The notes: generated by a model from the letters alone, not told the origin. Numbered from the stretch's first letter, positions 24,357 to 34,607 are shown. The stretch: 64,000 bases of DNA from Chryseobacterium indologenes (GCF_018362995.1 NZ_CP074372.1:3472001-3536000); one strand, 5' to 3'. Made by a program: numbers and translations.

Positions 24357-25701
24357 TGAATGGCTAAATAACCTGCGAAGCAGAATGGATGACCATGAAG
24401 AGGACGTTCCGGAAGGATTGTGGGATGACATCAAAGGTGAATTATTCTCCGAAGACGAAAACAATAGCATTCCCGGGTTTATTCCTGAAATTCATGAAGG
24501 TGGAGCAGACAAGAAAGGAAAAGGTGCAGGACAAAAATCTTTATTCTATCGTCTCGGAGGTATTGCTGCAGCTATTGCATTGCTCTTTTTACTGACGAAA
24601 ATACTGCCACAGAATGATACAGGCAAAACCCTGTCTCAGAAACCGGCAGATGAGAAAAAAGAAAAAGAGAAGAATTCTTTGAAACCTCTGGAAACTGAGA
24701 ACGTCTCAGGCAGTAAAGTAGAATCCGCATTGGTACCTCTTTTAGCTGAAAACATATTGAATACAGGTGTTTCCAAGAAAATACCGGTACAGAAATATTT
24801 TAATACTGAAGAAAAAAACAGAGCAGGGAATACTCAGGATATTCAGGAAACCATCAAAGCTCCGGCTGTTGCGGAATCTTTTCATCAGGAAAGCAAGATC
24901 GCTCAGAAAGCATCTCCTGCTGAGGTTCTTTTCAAACAGGAAGAATTGAAAAAAGTGTATGCTGAGAATACAAAACATACTGCTGCAAAATCACGTGACC
25001 AAAAGTCCTGGATGTTGAGTATGCTTACAGGAAATGTTGCTTCCAACTCTGCAGAGCAACAGTTTCCGGGATATGCCTCCATCACTGGAAAAGCAATGAA
25101 TGTTGAGCAGGTGTGGAGCACTTCCGAGTACCATGATGATCCTCTGACTGCTGTATTACTGGCGAATCAAAGTCAGCCGGTAAAAGCAAGAATCAGACAT
25201 AAAGTACCGGTAACATTTGGGTTGTCACTTTACTATAATTTAGGAAAAAGATGGGGGATAGGAACCGGGTTAAACTATACCAAACTGGCTTCAGAACTGC
25301 ATTCAGGAACAGAAAACAATTATATTAAAGGAGACCAGACGGTTCATTACATAGGAATTCCTGTTCAGGTCAACTATAATGTTATTCAGAAAGGACGGTT
25401 TACTGGATATATTACAGGCGGGGCACTCGTAGAAAAACCTGTGTCGGGAAGTGTTACAACAACTTATGTAGTGAATGATGAAATAAAGGATAGTTCAAAG
25501 GAACGTCTTGATCATAAACCGTTACAGTTTTCTGTTAACACCGCAGTAGGATTTCAGCTGAAGGTCATAGACAAAGTTGGAATTTATGCAGAGCCGGGAA
25601 TAGGATATCATTTCAAGGAAGAAAATGCTCCTAATACCATTTATAAAGAGAAACCTTTTCATTTTAATATGAAATTCGGGATCAGAGTGCTGTTGGATTA
25701 A
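24349..25701 (+). CDS. Anti-sigma-like membrane protein with C-terminal beta-barrel-like domain
   Basis: The 450-residue protein starts with a cytoplasmic ~65-residue segment (MNNEWLNNLRSRMDDHEEDVPEGLWDDI is the start region, residues 1-28, cited by position), followed by one membrane helix (LGGIAAAIALLFLLTKIL, about 66-85), a long Lys/Glu-rich linker, and a C-terminal domain (about 280-450) with alternating beta strands of outer-membrane beta-barrel type (GLSLYYNLGKRWGIGTGL). Coupling to the sigma gene suggests an anti-sigma role. One helix plus a barrel-like domain is a topological puzzle. Confidence 0.75.
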   Translation: MNNEWLNNLRSRMDDHEEDVPEGLWDDIKGELFSEDENNSIPGFIPEIHEGGADKKGKGAGQKSLFYRLGGIAAAIALLFLLTKILPQNDTGKTLSQKPADEKKEKEKNSLKPLETENVSGSKVESALVPLLAENILNTGVSKKIPVQKYFNTEEKNRAGNTQDIQETIKAPAVAESFHQESKIAQKASPAEVLFKQEELKKVYAENTKHTAAKSRDQKSWMLSMLTGNVASNSAEQQFPGYASITGKAMNVEQVWSTSEYHDDPLTAVLLANQSQPVKARIRHKVPVTFGLSLYYNLGKRWGIGTGLNYTKLASELHSGTENNYIKGDQTVHYIGIPVQVNYNVIQKGRFTGYITGGALVEKPVSGSVTTTYVVNDEIKDSSKERLDHKPLQFSVNTAVGFQLKVIDKVGIYAEPGIGYHFKEENAPNTIYKEKPFHFNMKFGIRVLLD

Positions 25702-25744
25702 TGTAGAAGATTTTTAGACCAAATCACACTTAATAATCTAATAT

Positions 25745-26707
25745 ATGAAAACAAAACTAATTTTTTTAGTGGTTTTATTATTCAGTATTCTGGATATAAA
25801 AGCACAGTGTACCCCTACAATTACCAGCCCGAGACTTGGACAGAAATATCCGGGAACCATCTTGTTCTGTGACGTTGAAGATGAAATAATTTCTACCACA
25901 CAGGCATATGGAACTTATCAATGGTATAAACAGGAATGGACCTGGCAGACCCCCAATAATAACCCTTGGGTAGCCATTCCGGGAGCCACATCACAGCAGT
26001 TAACGATTAGTGGTAATGACCAGCTGAATTACTTTAAAGTTAAAGTTACAGATGGTGACTGTATCGGGGAAAGTACTGCAGTATTTGCAGATGGATTTGT
26101 CTATGGTCTGCCGGCTATGATGACAACTTATACTCCCGGAACGTATCAGGATAATGGGGGAGTAGTGAATGTGTGCAATGGTGCCTCTATACAGTTTGAT
26201 AATATATTTCCGGTTGTATATGGCAAGCATACCTGGTTCAGATGTGTGCCAAGCAGTAACCCGCCGGTGGCAGGAGATCCTTGTATTATTCCTGGAGTGG
26301 TAGGAGATACTTATGTGGCGACAAGTTCCGGCAAATATGGATTTTATGCCTGCACAGAATATTGCCCGGATCAATGTCAGATGCTGGATCCGTTTGCTTT
26401 TGTGGAAGTGAATTTCGGGAACTGGGATTTCTGCAATAATCTGGGAACAGGAGAGGTGAAGACTAAAGACAATAATCTGAAAGTCTATCCCAACCCTACA
26501 GCGCAGCATCTTTATATCGGAAAAGAATCAGATAAAATCTATAAAGAGGTCATCATTATAGATATGTCCGGAAAACTTGTTCTGAAGAAAAATGACCATC
26601 GATATAATCAGGCAATTGATGTAAGCCAGCTGGTACCAGGAAACTATATTATTGTTTCTAAAAGTGCAGATGGAAAAGAATATAAAAATAGATTTATAAA
26701 GAAATAG
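25745..26707 (+). CDS. Secreted protein with type IX secretion sorting domain
   Basis: The 320-residue protein has an N-terminal signal peptide (about residues 1-20, ending in KAQ), two Ig-like beta modules (YQWYKQEWTWQ and HTWFRCVP, each with paired Cys), and a C-terminal Por-secretion (T9SS type A) domain beginning LKVYPNPTAQHLYIG and ending KEYKNRFIKK. It should be exported through the outer membrane and anchored or released. It follows the sigma/anti-sigma pair by 43 nt and may belong to their regulon. Confidence 0.88.
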   Translation: MKTKLIFLVVLLFSILDIKAQCTPTITSPRLGQKYPGTILFCDVEDEIISTTQAYGTYQWYKQEWTWQTPNNNPWVAIPGATSQQLTISGNDQLNYFKVKVTDGDCIGESTAVFADGFVYGLPAMMTTYTPGTYQDNGGVVNVCNGASIQFDNIFPVVYGKHTWFRCVPSSNPPVAGDPCIIPGVVGDTYVATSSGKYGFYACTEYCPDQCQMLDPFAFVEVNFGNWDFCNNLGTGEVKTKDNNLKVYPNPTAQHLYIGKESDKIYKEVIIIDMSGKLVLKKNDHRYNQAIDVSQLVPGNYIIVSKSADGKEYKNRFIKK

Positions 26708-27160
26708 GATTACATAGTCTGAATGTGCTAAAATATTGATTGTGGGAAGGAAGATTGGATGTCAGAGGAGGGATGTGCCTTGTATTGAAGAAGAACTAGA
26801 GTAATTTATTTTAATACTTTACGCTCAATAGATACATTTTCATCCTTGTTAATCTAATGACGTCATAATTACCCCCAAAAGGAGTTCTCTCTTTCAGGCA
26901 TCCGGCTTCCTGACTCACACTAAGTATTTTATCCGGAATTCAGATGAAATAATCTCTTTCGTTAGTTTTTAATAATGGTTGGGTCGGTACAAATTTATTT
27001 GTACCGATTTTTTTATTATCACCTTGCTATTACTGACATACAATTCAGTATCTGTTTTCGTAATATCTTTTTTAATATATCCATTTAGCTAGAATATCAT
27101 TCATTTAAACGTCAGATTTTCAAAATACTATATTGATTATTTTTACTTCAAAAACACACC
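26708..27160. other. Gap with terminator, otherwise unassigned
   Basis: No credible frame is seen. A perfect hairpin with T-run sits at 26984-27013, about 280 nt after the preceding gene stop, farther than usual. A short non-coding RNA ending there is possible but unsupported by a recognisable fold. The yifB promoter must lie between it and 27161. Confidence 0.5.
26984..27013 (+). terminator. Strong intrinsic terminator
   Basis: TCGGTACAAAT (26984-26994) pairs exactly with ATTTGTACCGA (26997-27007) and is followed by a T-run. Confidence 0.85.
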
Positions 27161-28696
27161 ATGCTGATTAAAATTTATGGAAGTGCCATTCATGGAGTGG
27201 CTGCACAGACAATAACAATTGAAGTGAATGTAGATACTGGCGGAGTGGGATACCATCTTGTAGGTCTTCCCGATAATGCGATTAAAGAAAGCAGCTATAG
27301 AATTTCTGCCGCACTGAAAAACGTAGGATATAAAATCCCCGGAAAGAAAATTACCATCAATATGGCTCCTGCAGATCTCCGAAAAGAAGGTTCTGCCTAT
27401 GATCTGAGTATTGCAATTGGTATTTTAGCGGCTTCAGATCAGATTCTGGCAGAGGAAATTGAGAATTATATTATTATGGGCGAGCTTTCTCTTGATGGAA
27501 GTCTGCAGCCTATCAAAGGAGTCTTACCCATTGCTATTCAAGGAAGAGAAGAGGGTTTTAAAGGAATTATCCTTCCTATACAGAATGCCAGAGAAGCAGC
27601 TATTGTAAATGATCTGGAAGTGTATGGAGTAGAAAATATAAGAGAAGTCATTGATTTTTTTAACGAAGGAAAACCTCTTAACAGGAGCATTCTGGATACC
27701 CGGAAAGAATTTCATGAGAAGATCAATGATTTCCCTTTCGATTTCTCTGAAGTTAAAGGTCAGGAAACAGCCAAAAGAGCTATGGAAGTGGCTGCGGCAG
27801 GCGGACATAACATCATTCTTATTGGACCTCCGGGAAGCGGAAAAACCATGCTTGCTAAAAGAGTTCCCAGTATTTTACCTCCATTGACTTTGAAAGAAGC
27901 TTTAGAAACAACAAAAATTCATTCCGTAGCCGGAAAAATAGGAACAGAAGCTTCATTGATGACCGTTCGTCCCTTCAGATCTCCCCATCATACAATTTCA
28001 GATGTCGCTTTAGTAGGAGGTGGAAGTTATCCGCAGCCCGGTGAGATTTCCCTCGCACATAACGGTGTGTTATTTCTTGATGAGATGCCGGAATTTAAAA
28101 GAACGGTACTGGAAGTGATGAGACAACCTCTGGAAGACCGGGAAGTGACCATTTCCAGAGCCCGGTTTACCGTAAATTATCCTGCAAGTTTTATGTTGGT
28201 AGCTTCTATGAATCCCAGCCCGAGCGGATTCTTTCCCGATGATCCTAACAATACCTCATCCGTCTATGAGATGCAGCGGTACATGAATAAGCTCTCAGGG
28301 CCGCTTTTGGACAGAATTGATATTCATATTGAAGTGCAGAAAGTAGAGTTTGAACAGCTTTCTGAAAAAAGAAAAGGAGAAAAAAGCAAGGACATCAGAA
28401 ATCGTGTACTGAAAGCCAGAGATATTCAGAATAAAAGATATCAAAGCCTCAATATCAGCAGTAACGCCCAAATAGGACCTAAAGAAATTGAGGCATTTTG
28501 TGAATTGGATGAAACCTCATTTGGGCTCATCAAATTAGCAATGGAAAAACTTAATCTTTCAGCACGAGCTTATGACAGAATCCTGAAGGTTGCCCGAACA
28601 ATCGCTGACCTTGAGGAATCTGAGAATATTCAGTCTCACCATATTTCAGAAGCCATACAGTACAGAAGTCTGGACCGGGAATTCTGGAATGGATGA
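27161..28696 (+). CDS. YifB/ComM family AAA+ ATPase (Mg-chelatase-like)
   Basis: The 511-residue protein has an N-terminal Lon-type fold (about residues 1-165, opening LIKIYGSAIHGVAAQ), an AAA+ Mg-chelatase core with Walker A GPPGSGKTM (about residue 223) and Walker B VLFLDEMPEF, and a C-terminal lid domain with LNLSARAYDRILKVARTIADLE. ComM is a hexameric helicase promoting branch migration during natural transformation. dprA, another transformation gene, lies 28 kb away in the same window. Confidence 0.95.
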   Translation: MLIKIYGSAIHGVAAQTITIEVNVDTGGVGYHLVGLPDNAIKESSYRISAALKNVGYKIPGKKITINMAPADLRKEGSAYDLSIAIGILAASDQILAEEIENYIIMGELSLDGSLQPIKGVLPIAIQGREEGFKGIILPIQNAREAAIVNDLEVYGVENIREVIDFFNEGKPLNRSILDTRKEFHEKINDFPFDFSEVKGQETAKRAMEVAAAGGHNIILIGPPGSGKTMLAKRVPSILPPLTLKEALETTKIHSVAGKIGTEASLMTVRPFRSPHHTISDVALVGGGSYPQPGEISLAHNGVLFLDEMPEFKRTVLEVMRQPLEDREVTISRARFTVNYPASFMLVASMNPSPSGFFPDDPNNTSSVYEMQRYMNKLSGPLLDRIDIHIEVQKVEFEQLSEKRKGEKSKDIRNRVLKARDIQNKRYQSLNISSNAQIGPKEIEAFCELDETSFGLIKLAMEKLNLSARAYDRILKVARTIADLEESENIQSHHISEAIQYRSLDREFWNG

Positions 28697-28714
28697 TCTT
28701 TTTATGCAATAATT

Positions 28715-29647
28715 TTATACGGAGGTCACTTCCATATCTATTTTAAGATTGATAGAAAAAGGATTGTTATAGACTTTAGGAATCCATTGAAACTGATCAT
28801 TCACTTTATTAATGTAGCCTATACCCGGCCATGGAAGGTGAGCGGAGCAAATAAGCGTTCTGTTTTGATAGCAGTTTTCAAGAACTTTCTTACGCGTTTC
28901 AACACCTGTTTCAAAGTCAATATCCCATTGTGTACCCCAATCCGGTTTTGCAATAAGAAGGGGAGAGTGAAAAAGATCTACCACGTTGGTCATTGATAAA
29001 TCCCCATCATTCACTGTATAAATAATATGTCCGGGCGTATGACCCGGGGCAGCTTCTGTCTGAATACATGAGAATAATTGATCTCCCATTTCAAATTTCG
29101 TAAGCCGGTTATCTATAGCAGAAAGGATTTTTCTAACCAAAGGAATGCCTGGCTTTCCGCCTTCCGGGTTTTTGCTTTTCTGAAAATCCGGTTCACCAGT
29201 CATCCAGAATTCAAATTCCTGGCGCGAAATATAATAATGAGCATTCGGAAATATAATCTCATCATTCTTAGAAAGAATTCCTCCAATGTGGTCTCTGTGA
29301 GCATGGGTTAGCAGAATATCAGTTATTGATTCTGGAGTAAATCCTACAGCGGTAAGGCTATGTAATAATTTTCCTGCATTATCCTCATCATAAAATCCCT
29401 CTCCGGTATCTATTAAAATAATGCGGTCATTTTTCCTGACAAGCATTGTGGTGATAGGTGCTTCAAAATAAGACTCCGATAAATAAAGATTGCGAAGTTC
29501 ATTTTTTACCAGATTTTGAGGAATATCAGGTGCTAAAATAGGTTGGTGGTAACCAATACCAAAATAGCCGTCAGAAAGTATAAAAATGTCCAGTTCATTG
29601 CATGGAATATGTATAAATCCATGATCTGCCTTCAGTTTGTGATCCAT
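28715..29647 (-). CDS. Metallo-beta-lactamase-fold hydrolase
   Basis: The 310-residue protein has the HxHxDH motif LTHAHRDHIGG (His115, His117, Asp119, His120), a later PGHTPGH (His207) and Asp224, so a dinuclear zinc site is complete. There is no signal peptide. It falls in the broad lactonase/phosphotriesterase-like MBL group that includes acyl-homoserine lactone lactonases, but the substrate cannot be assigned. A -7-like TAAATTTG sits at 29675-29682. It is convergent with the yifB gene. Confidence 0.88.
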   Translation of the reverse strand: MDHKLKADHGFIHIPCNELDIFILSDGYFGIGYHQPILAPDIPQNLVKNELRNLYLSESYFEAPITTMLVRKNDRIILIDTGEGFYDEDNAGKLLHSLTAVGFTPESITDILLTHAHRDHIGGILSKNDEIIFPNAHYYISRQEFEFWMTGEPDFQKSKNPEGGKPGIPLVRKILSAIDNRLTKFEMGDQLFSCIQTEAAPGHTPGHIIYTVNDGDLSMTNVVDLFHSPLLIAKPDWGTQWDIDFETGVETRKKVLENCYQNRTLICSAHLPWPGIGYINKVNDQFQWIPKVYNNPFSINLKIDMEVTSV

Positions 29648-30204
29648 AAGTAAGATGAGGGTGTTTGTTTTTTACAAATTTAAGTAATATTCAGATGCAT
29701 TGGCCATCCATGAAAGAAATAGATAAAATAACACGTCTTTAAAATCATAACAAATTACACTTCAGTCTTTTTATTAGGTTATTTCATTTCTTCTACAATA
29801 TCAATTTCAGGATGTGGTAGGTGATAGTAATTATGTAACACATAGGTTAATTTATTATGTTAAGTTTGGTTACCAAATCATTAAAAATATTACATTATGA
29901 AAATAAAATATCTAAATACAGAGTAGTAGTCATTCTTTGTTTTAAAAGAGTAGGTCAAACTATTCTTCCATCTTTTCGATTGCAATACATGACGCTTAGG
30001 CATTGTTTACGTCCTCTTATTGAGCAGGTCGTTTCAAGCTTCTATATCATCCAGTTTTTTAAAACTATTATAAAACACATTTAGTAAATAAACTGTGGCT
30101 GCCTCGTATGTCCCTTTGTTTCTGCTTTTTTATAATTTTTGATCAATTTTAGGGCAGGTAGAAACTGTTGATTACAAAATTTTTAACCAAATTATATTAT
30201 TACT
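29648..30204. other. Gap upstream of the A-T-R gene
   Basis: This 557-nt A/T-rich stretch holds divergent control regions for the hydrolase and the A-T-R gene. A 75-codon plus-strand frame from 29857 has no recognisable features and is not called. At 29897 a typical A-rich gene start (ATG AAA) runs only nine codons before a stop. Confidence 0.5.
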
Positions 30205-33200
30205 ATGTCAAACACAATTCCCTCATTAGAAACCTTATCCATAGGTACAGCTGTATTACTGTCATCTGAAGACAGAGAAAAACTTTTAAACGGATTCAAT
30301 AAAACCGGTTGGGATTATCATGATGAAGAAACATTAGAGTCTCTTTTCCGAAAACAGGCAGCCCTTCATCCCGATAAAACAGCCATTGTTTATCAGGATC
30401 AGGAGATCACTTACAATGATTTAGATCAGAGAAGTAACCAGGTCGCCAATCTGTTATTGAGCAAAGGAATCAGAGAAGGTAAATATGTTCCTGTCTGGCT
30501 GGACCGTTCTTTAGAATGGATTGTTGCTGTTCTTGGTGTGATCAAAACAGGTGCGGCATATGTGCCTATAGATCCCGCTTATCCTGCTAAAAGAGTAGAA
30601 TTTATTCTTTCAGATACCGCTGCTGAAATAATCATTACCAATCAAAATCTTGAAAAACTTCTACCCGAAACTGAAAGATCAAAAGTCTTTGATCTGAGTA
30701 GTATGGACATCCTTAATCATTGGTCTTCAGATGATCCGGAAATTGAAATTCACAAGAACAATTTAGCATATACGATTTATACTTCAGGCTCTACCGGAAA
30801 ACCGAAAGGGGTAATGGTAAGTCATCGGGCTATTCAACACCTGGTAACCTGGCATAATCATCATTTTCACGTGGATCACAGTTCAAAACTGACTCTTGTA
30901 GCAGGATTGGCATTTGATATCTCAGTATGGGAGATCTGGTCGGCGCTTACTTCAGGAGCAACCGTTTTTATTGCAGACAATGAGGATAGAACAGAGGCTC
31001 AAGCATTGGTAGAGTATTATAGAAAAAATCATATTACCCATGGTTTTGTACCTACGGTTCTTGCTCCTTCTGTAGTAGATCTTACCCGGAATTATAATGA
31101 CCTCAAATTAAAATATCTCTTTACAGCAGGAGAAAAGCTGAAGCCAGTGCTTACTACGGAATTAAGCTATGAATTAATAGATTATTACGGTCCTACAGAA
31201 TGTACCGTATATGCTACCTTCAAAAAAGTGAAGGATATCAACGGGAAATATGTTTCCTCTATTGGAAGGCCCATTGCAAATGCAAAAGCATATATTCTGG
31301 GAGAAAATATGGAATTGCTGCCGGTAGGAGCTGTCGGAGAATTATGTATTGGCGGAACCCTTTTAGCAGAAGGCTATCTTAATAATGAAGAGCTTACTCA
31401 TTCCAAGTTTATTACCAACCCGTTCAGGGAAACAGAAAAGCTTTATCGTACAGGGGATCTGGCCAGATGGAAACCGGATGGTGAGATTGAATTTCTGGGA
31501 AGGATTGATAATCAGGTGAAAATTCGTGGATTCAGGATTGAATTGGGAGAAATAGAACGTTCACTGATCCGCCAGGAAGAGATCAAGGAAGCCTTGGTCA
31601 TTGGAAAGGAAACAGAAGGAAGCACCAAATACCTGATTGCTTTTGTTGTATTAAAACCAGAAGCAACAACAGATATTTCTTCAGTCCGCAATGCATTGAA
31701 GGAAGAGCTTCCAGGTTATATGATTCCTGCCCAGATTATTTTTATAGATGCCATTCCGTTAACAGCCAATGGAAAAACAGATACCCATGCATTAAAGGAA
31801 CTGGCTGATCAGGAAGCAAAAGACGTAATTTCATCTGAACCGGCAACCAATGAAACTGAAAGGATTATTGTAGATGTCTGGTCTTCTGCGTTGGAGCGCC
31901 CTGTTATTAATATTACAGATAACTTTTTTGACATCGGAGGGAACTCCCTGTTGGTAGCAACCGTTGCTGTTACGTTACAAAGGCAACTTGATGTAAAGGT
32001 TTATCTGCGGGATATCTATCAGTATCCGGTATTGCAGCAGCTGTCAGAAGTTCTTATCGCCAGATCCAGAGAAATGAGGGAAGCTATGCCGGTAGAAGAT
32101 GTTGAGCCTTATGTTGCCTTGCAGAAGGATGTTTATCTTGCTCCGGGAACTGTTTTTGCGGGAGGATTTGACCCTAAGCAAGTAGAAAACCCCAGCACGA
32201 TATTTTTAACAGGAGTAACCGGATTTGTGGGAATTCATCTTCTGCAGGAGCTTCTGGATACTACAAATGCTGAAATTTACTGTCTTGTAAGAGCTCAGGA
32301 TCAATTTCATGCAATGGAAAAGATAGACAGGTGCTTTAAACAATATCATATTCCTCAAAAAGAAGAACAGAAAGCGAGAATTATTCCGGTAATCGGAGAT
32401 CTTGCATTACCGGCATTGGGTCTGCCAGAAGAAGTGTTTACAAAACTGGCAAGACAAACTGATCTGATTTACCATTCCGGCAGTTCTGTAAACTTCATTG
32501 AACCTTATTCTTACATGAAAGCCCCGAATGTAGAAGGTTTAAGAGAAATCATCAAATTGGCCGGGGCAGAAAGAACGAAATGTCTTGCTTTGTTATCTAC
32601 CATTTCGGTGTACAGCTGGGGACATGTGTTTACAGGAAAAACGGTGATGCTGGAGTCTGATGATATTGAACAGAATCTAATGTCTGTAAGCAAAGATATT
32701 GGCTATGTAAGAAGCAAATGGGTAATGGAAGCTGTCGCAGATCTGGCCGCAAAAGAAGGCCTGCCATTGATTACCTATCGTCTGGGATATGCAATGTGCC
32801 ACAGTGAAACAGGAGCGAGTGCTTCTTATCAATGGTGGTCTGGATTGGTGAAAAACTGTATAGAATTTAAATCTTATCCTGCATTGACTGAGCTAAGAGA
32901 AGGTCTTATCACGGTAGATTATATGACAAAATCTATGGCTCATATCACAAAAAATAAAGAGGCAATAGGTAAGAAGTTTAATTTGATCGCCCGCCCGGAA
33001 ACCAATCTTACGCTGGAGGGCTTCTTTGGACTTATGAAAAAGTATTATCCGTTTACCCTCAAAGATCTTCCTTACAAAGAATGGAGAAAACAGTGGGAAG
33101 ATGACAGTAAAAACCGATTGTATCCTCTTACAAGCCTTTTCAGGGATAATATGCATGAAGGATTATCCACCGTAGAGCTTTACCAGAATACTTACATATG

Positions 33201-33312
33201 GGATTGCTCCAATGTGATTCAGTTTTTGGAGGGATCAGGAATTCAGGAACCTGTATTTGATAAAAAAGTACTGGATTCCTATTTGAAATACCTTGGAATT
33301 CCGGTTGAATAA
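30205..33312 (+). CDS. Stand-alone NRPS-like A-T-R protein (adenylation, thiolation, thioester reductase)
   Basis: The 1035-residue protein has an adenylation domain (about 35-530) with YTSGSTGKPKGV (192-203), YYGPTE (327-332), YRTGDLARW and the A10 Lys524, a carrier domain with Ser581 in GGNSL for phosphopantetheine, and a reductase domain (about 660-1035) with TGVTGFVG (669-676), Ser801 region and Tyr834/Lys838. It should activate an acid, load it on its carrier and release it reductively as an aldehyde or alcohol. No condensation domain or further biosynthetic gene is nearby. Asp238 at the amine-binding position favours an alpha-amino acid substrate. A terminator follows. Confidence 0.93.
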   Translation: MSNTIPSLETLSIGTAVLLSSEDREKLLNGFNKTGWDYHDEETLESLFRKQAALHPDKTAIVYQDQEITYNDLDQRSNQVANLLLSKGIREGKYVPVWLDRSLEWIVAVLGVIKTGAAYVPIDPAYPAKRVEFILSDTAAEIIITNQNLEKLLPETERSKVFDLSSMDILNHWSSDDPEIEIHKNNLAYTIYTSGSTGKPKGVMVSHRAIQHLVTWHNHHFHVDHSSKLTLVAGLAFDISVWEIWSALTSGATVFIADNEDRTEAQALVEYYRKNHITHGFVPTVLAPSVVDLTRNYNDLKLKYLFTAGEKLKPVLTTELSYELIDYYGPTECTVYATFKKVKDINGKYVSSIGRPIANAKAYILGENMELLPVGAVGELCIGGTLLAEGYLNNEELTHSKFITNPFRETEKLYRTGDLARWKPDGEIEFLGRIDNQVKIRGFRIELGEIERSLIRQEEIKEALVIGKETEGSTKYLIAFVVLKPEATTDISSVRNALKEELPGYMIPAQIIFIDAIPLTANGKTDTHALKELADQEAKDVISSEPATNETERIIVDVWSSALERPVINITDNFFDIGGNSLLVATVAVTLQRQLDVKVYLRDIYQYPVLQQLSEVLIARSREMREAMPVEDVEPYVALQKDVYLAPGTVFAGGFDPKQVENPSTIFLTGVTGFVGIHLLQELLDTTNAEIYCLVRAQDQFHAMEKIDRCFKQYHIPQKEEQKARIIPVIGDLALPALGLPEEVFTKLARQTDLIYHSGSSVNFIEPYSYMKAPNVEGLREIIKLAGAERTKCLALLSTISVYSWGHVFTGKTVMLESDDIEQNLMSVSKDIGYVRSKWVMEAVADLAAKEGLPLITYRLGYAMCHSETGASASYQWWSGLVKNCIEFKSYPALTELREGLITVDYMTKSMAHITKNKEAIGKKFNLIARPETNLTLEGFFGLMKKYYPFTLKDLPYKEWRKQWEDDSKNRLYPLTSLFRDNMHEGLSTVELYQNTYIWDCSNVIQFLEGSGIQEPVFDKKVLDSYLKYLGIPVE

Positions 33313-33326
33313 TATTATTGATTATT

Positions 33327-33358
33327 AAAATTCCAGGCACAACTGCCTGGAATTTTTA
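33327..33358 (+). terminator. Terminator after A-T-R gene
   Basis: A 13-bp stem AAAATTCCAGGCA (33327-33339) with its complement at 33344-33356, 4-nt loop, ending in a T-run. Confidence 0.9.
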
Positions 33359-33384
33359 ATTGTATGATCTTTTAAATCTGAAAA

Positions 33385-34607
33385 TTAATTCACGGTTACT
33401 TTAATCACATTCTGAGTGGCTGGAACCGGATATTGAGTTCCAACTTTAGAAATAATCTTATTTTCACTCTGCGGAGTGCCACCGAATAATGCCTGATGAT
33501 TTCCGGCTCCCGGATACTGATCAATGCCCGTTCCTGAATCAAACAACATTGTTTTTGAAGTAAGATCACCTTTGGTATTCGCATCAATATCCTGTTCATT
33601 AGCATAAAACCAGTCATTGGAAAATCCGAACATCGTTGCATAAGCTATTTTATCTCCCGGATCTGCATTGAAATTTGTGGTTACTTTATTTCCTGGTGCT
33701 ATCGGAGCATTGCAATATATACCCCTTTTACGTTCTGTAAAGATTTAAGGCTGTTTTGGAGCTTCGTTACATTTCCAAACTGAGCAATGTCTTTTAATCC
33801 CATTTCGCTGTCTGTTTTTCCCAATTCATAAATCGGATTTTTGTCACCATGGTAAACGACTATCAATGTAGGAGAAAGGCTGGTCATAATACCAGTGTTG
33901 GCATTCAGCTTGGTCATCATTTTACTGATGTTTCCCATTTGAGCAATATCAGTAATTTCTGGATTGGAGAGTGCATTAGGAGTAAAAAACGGAGCATTAT
34001 TAAGCAATTGAGAACCGTTATAGTTTGATACGGCCCATACTCCGGGAGAAAAAGGCGTTTCGTTGGCAGTTCCCGCTGACGTATTGGTAATAGTGAGGGT
34101 AAATTCTGAAGTTACATCATTGTAAGCAAGATTGAGCTTCATAAGCTGAGATGCATCTACGTTAGGAACCTGCATAATAGGCTTGCTGTCTGCCTGTCCT
34201 GTTGTGTCATCCCTGGTTCCGTTATCCCACAGTCGTACACTTGAAGAAACATCCCCGGTAATGGCATTTCCATTGGTGTCAAACAATTTGATTCCCGGTT
34301 GTTGAGACGCAAAAAACCAGTCTTTTGAAGCTCCATACATTGTTGCAAACATCAAGGCCTGTGTTTTTCCAGCACTGAATTTAACAGAAACAGACTGTCC
34401 GGGCAAGATAATAGGAGGAGTTTCTGTTCCCTGAAAACTTCCGCTTTCTACAAAATCTTTAGGAGTTACGACATTTTCAACAGTGATAGTTCTTTGAAAA
34501 GACATATCCGTCATCATGTCATTATCCGAATCACTGCATGAAGAAAGAGTAAATGCAGCTAGAGTAGCTGCCGCTAAAACCGATGTTCTGAAAATAAACT
34601 TGTTCAT
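33385..34607 (-). pseudogene. Two-domain spondin lipoprotein, frameshifted near 33712
   Basis: The first frame (34607 to 33699, 302 residues) has a lipoprotein signal ending LSSC, one full spondin-type domain (SPGVWAV, MFATMYGASKDWFFA, DVSSSVRLWDNGT) and the start of a second. It stops just after GVYIAMLR; in the next frame the protein resumes as NAPIAPGNKVTTNF and continues with ATMFGFSNDWFYAN through to a stop at 33385. The two halves of domain two join perfectly if one base is restored around 33709-33714. This is either a real frameshift mutation or a sequencing error. No slippery heptamer is seen. Confidence 0.8.

Noticed and set aside
26708..26983. Riboswitch or small RNA before the 26984 terminator
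   Set aside because: I could not match the sequence to any known riboswitch core or fold it convincingly by eye, so only the terminator is reported.
29857..30084. 75-codon plus-strand frame before the A-T-R gene
   Set aside because: No signal peptide, domain or repeat pattern is visible and composition looks like a chance frame; no terminator or neighbour supports it.
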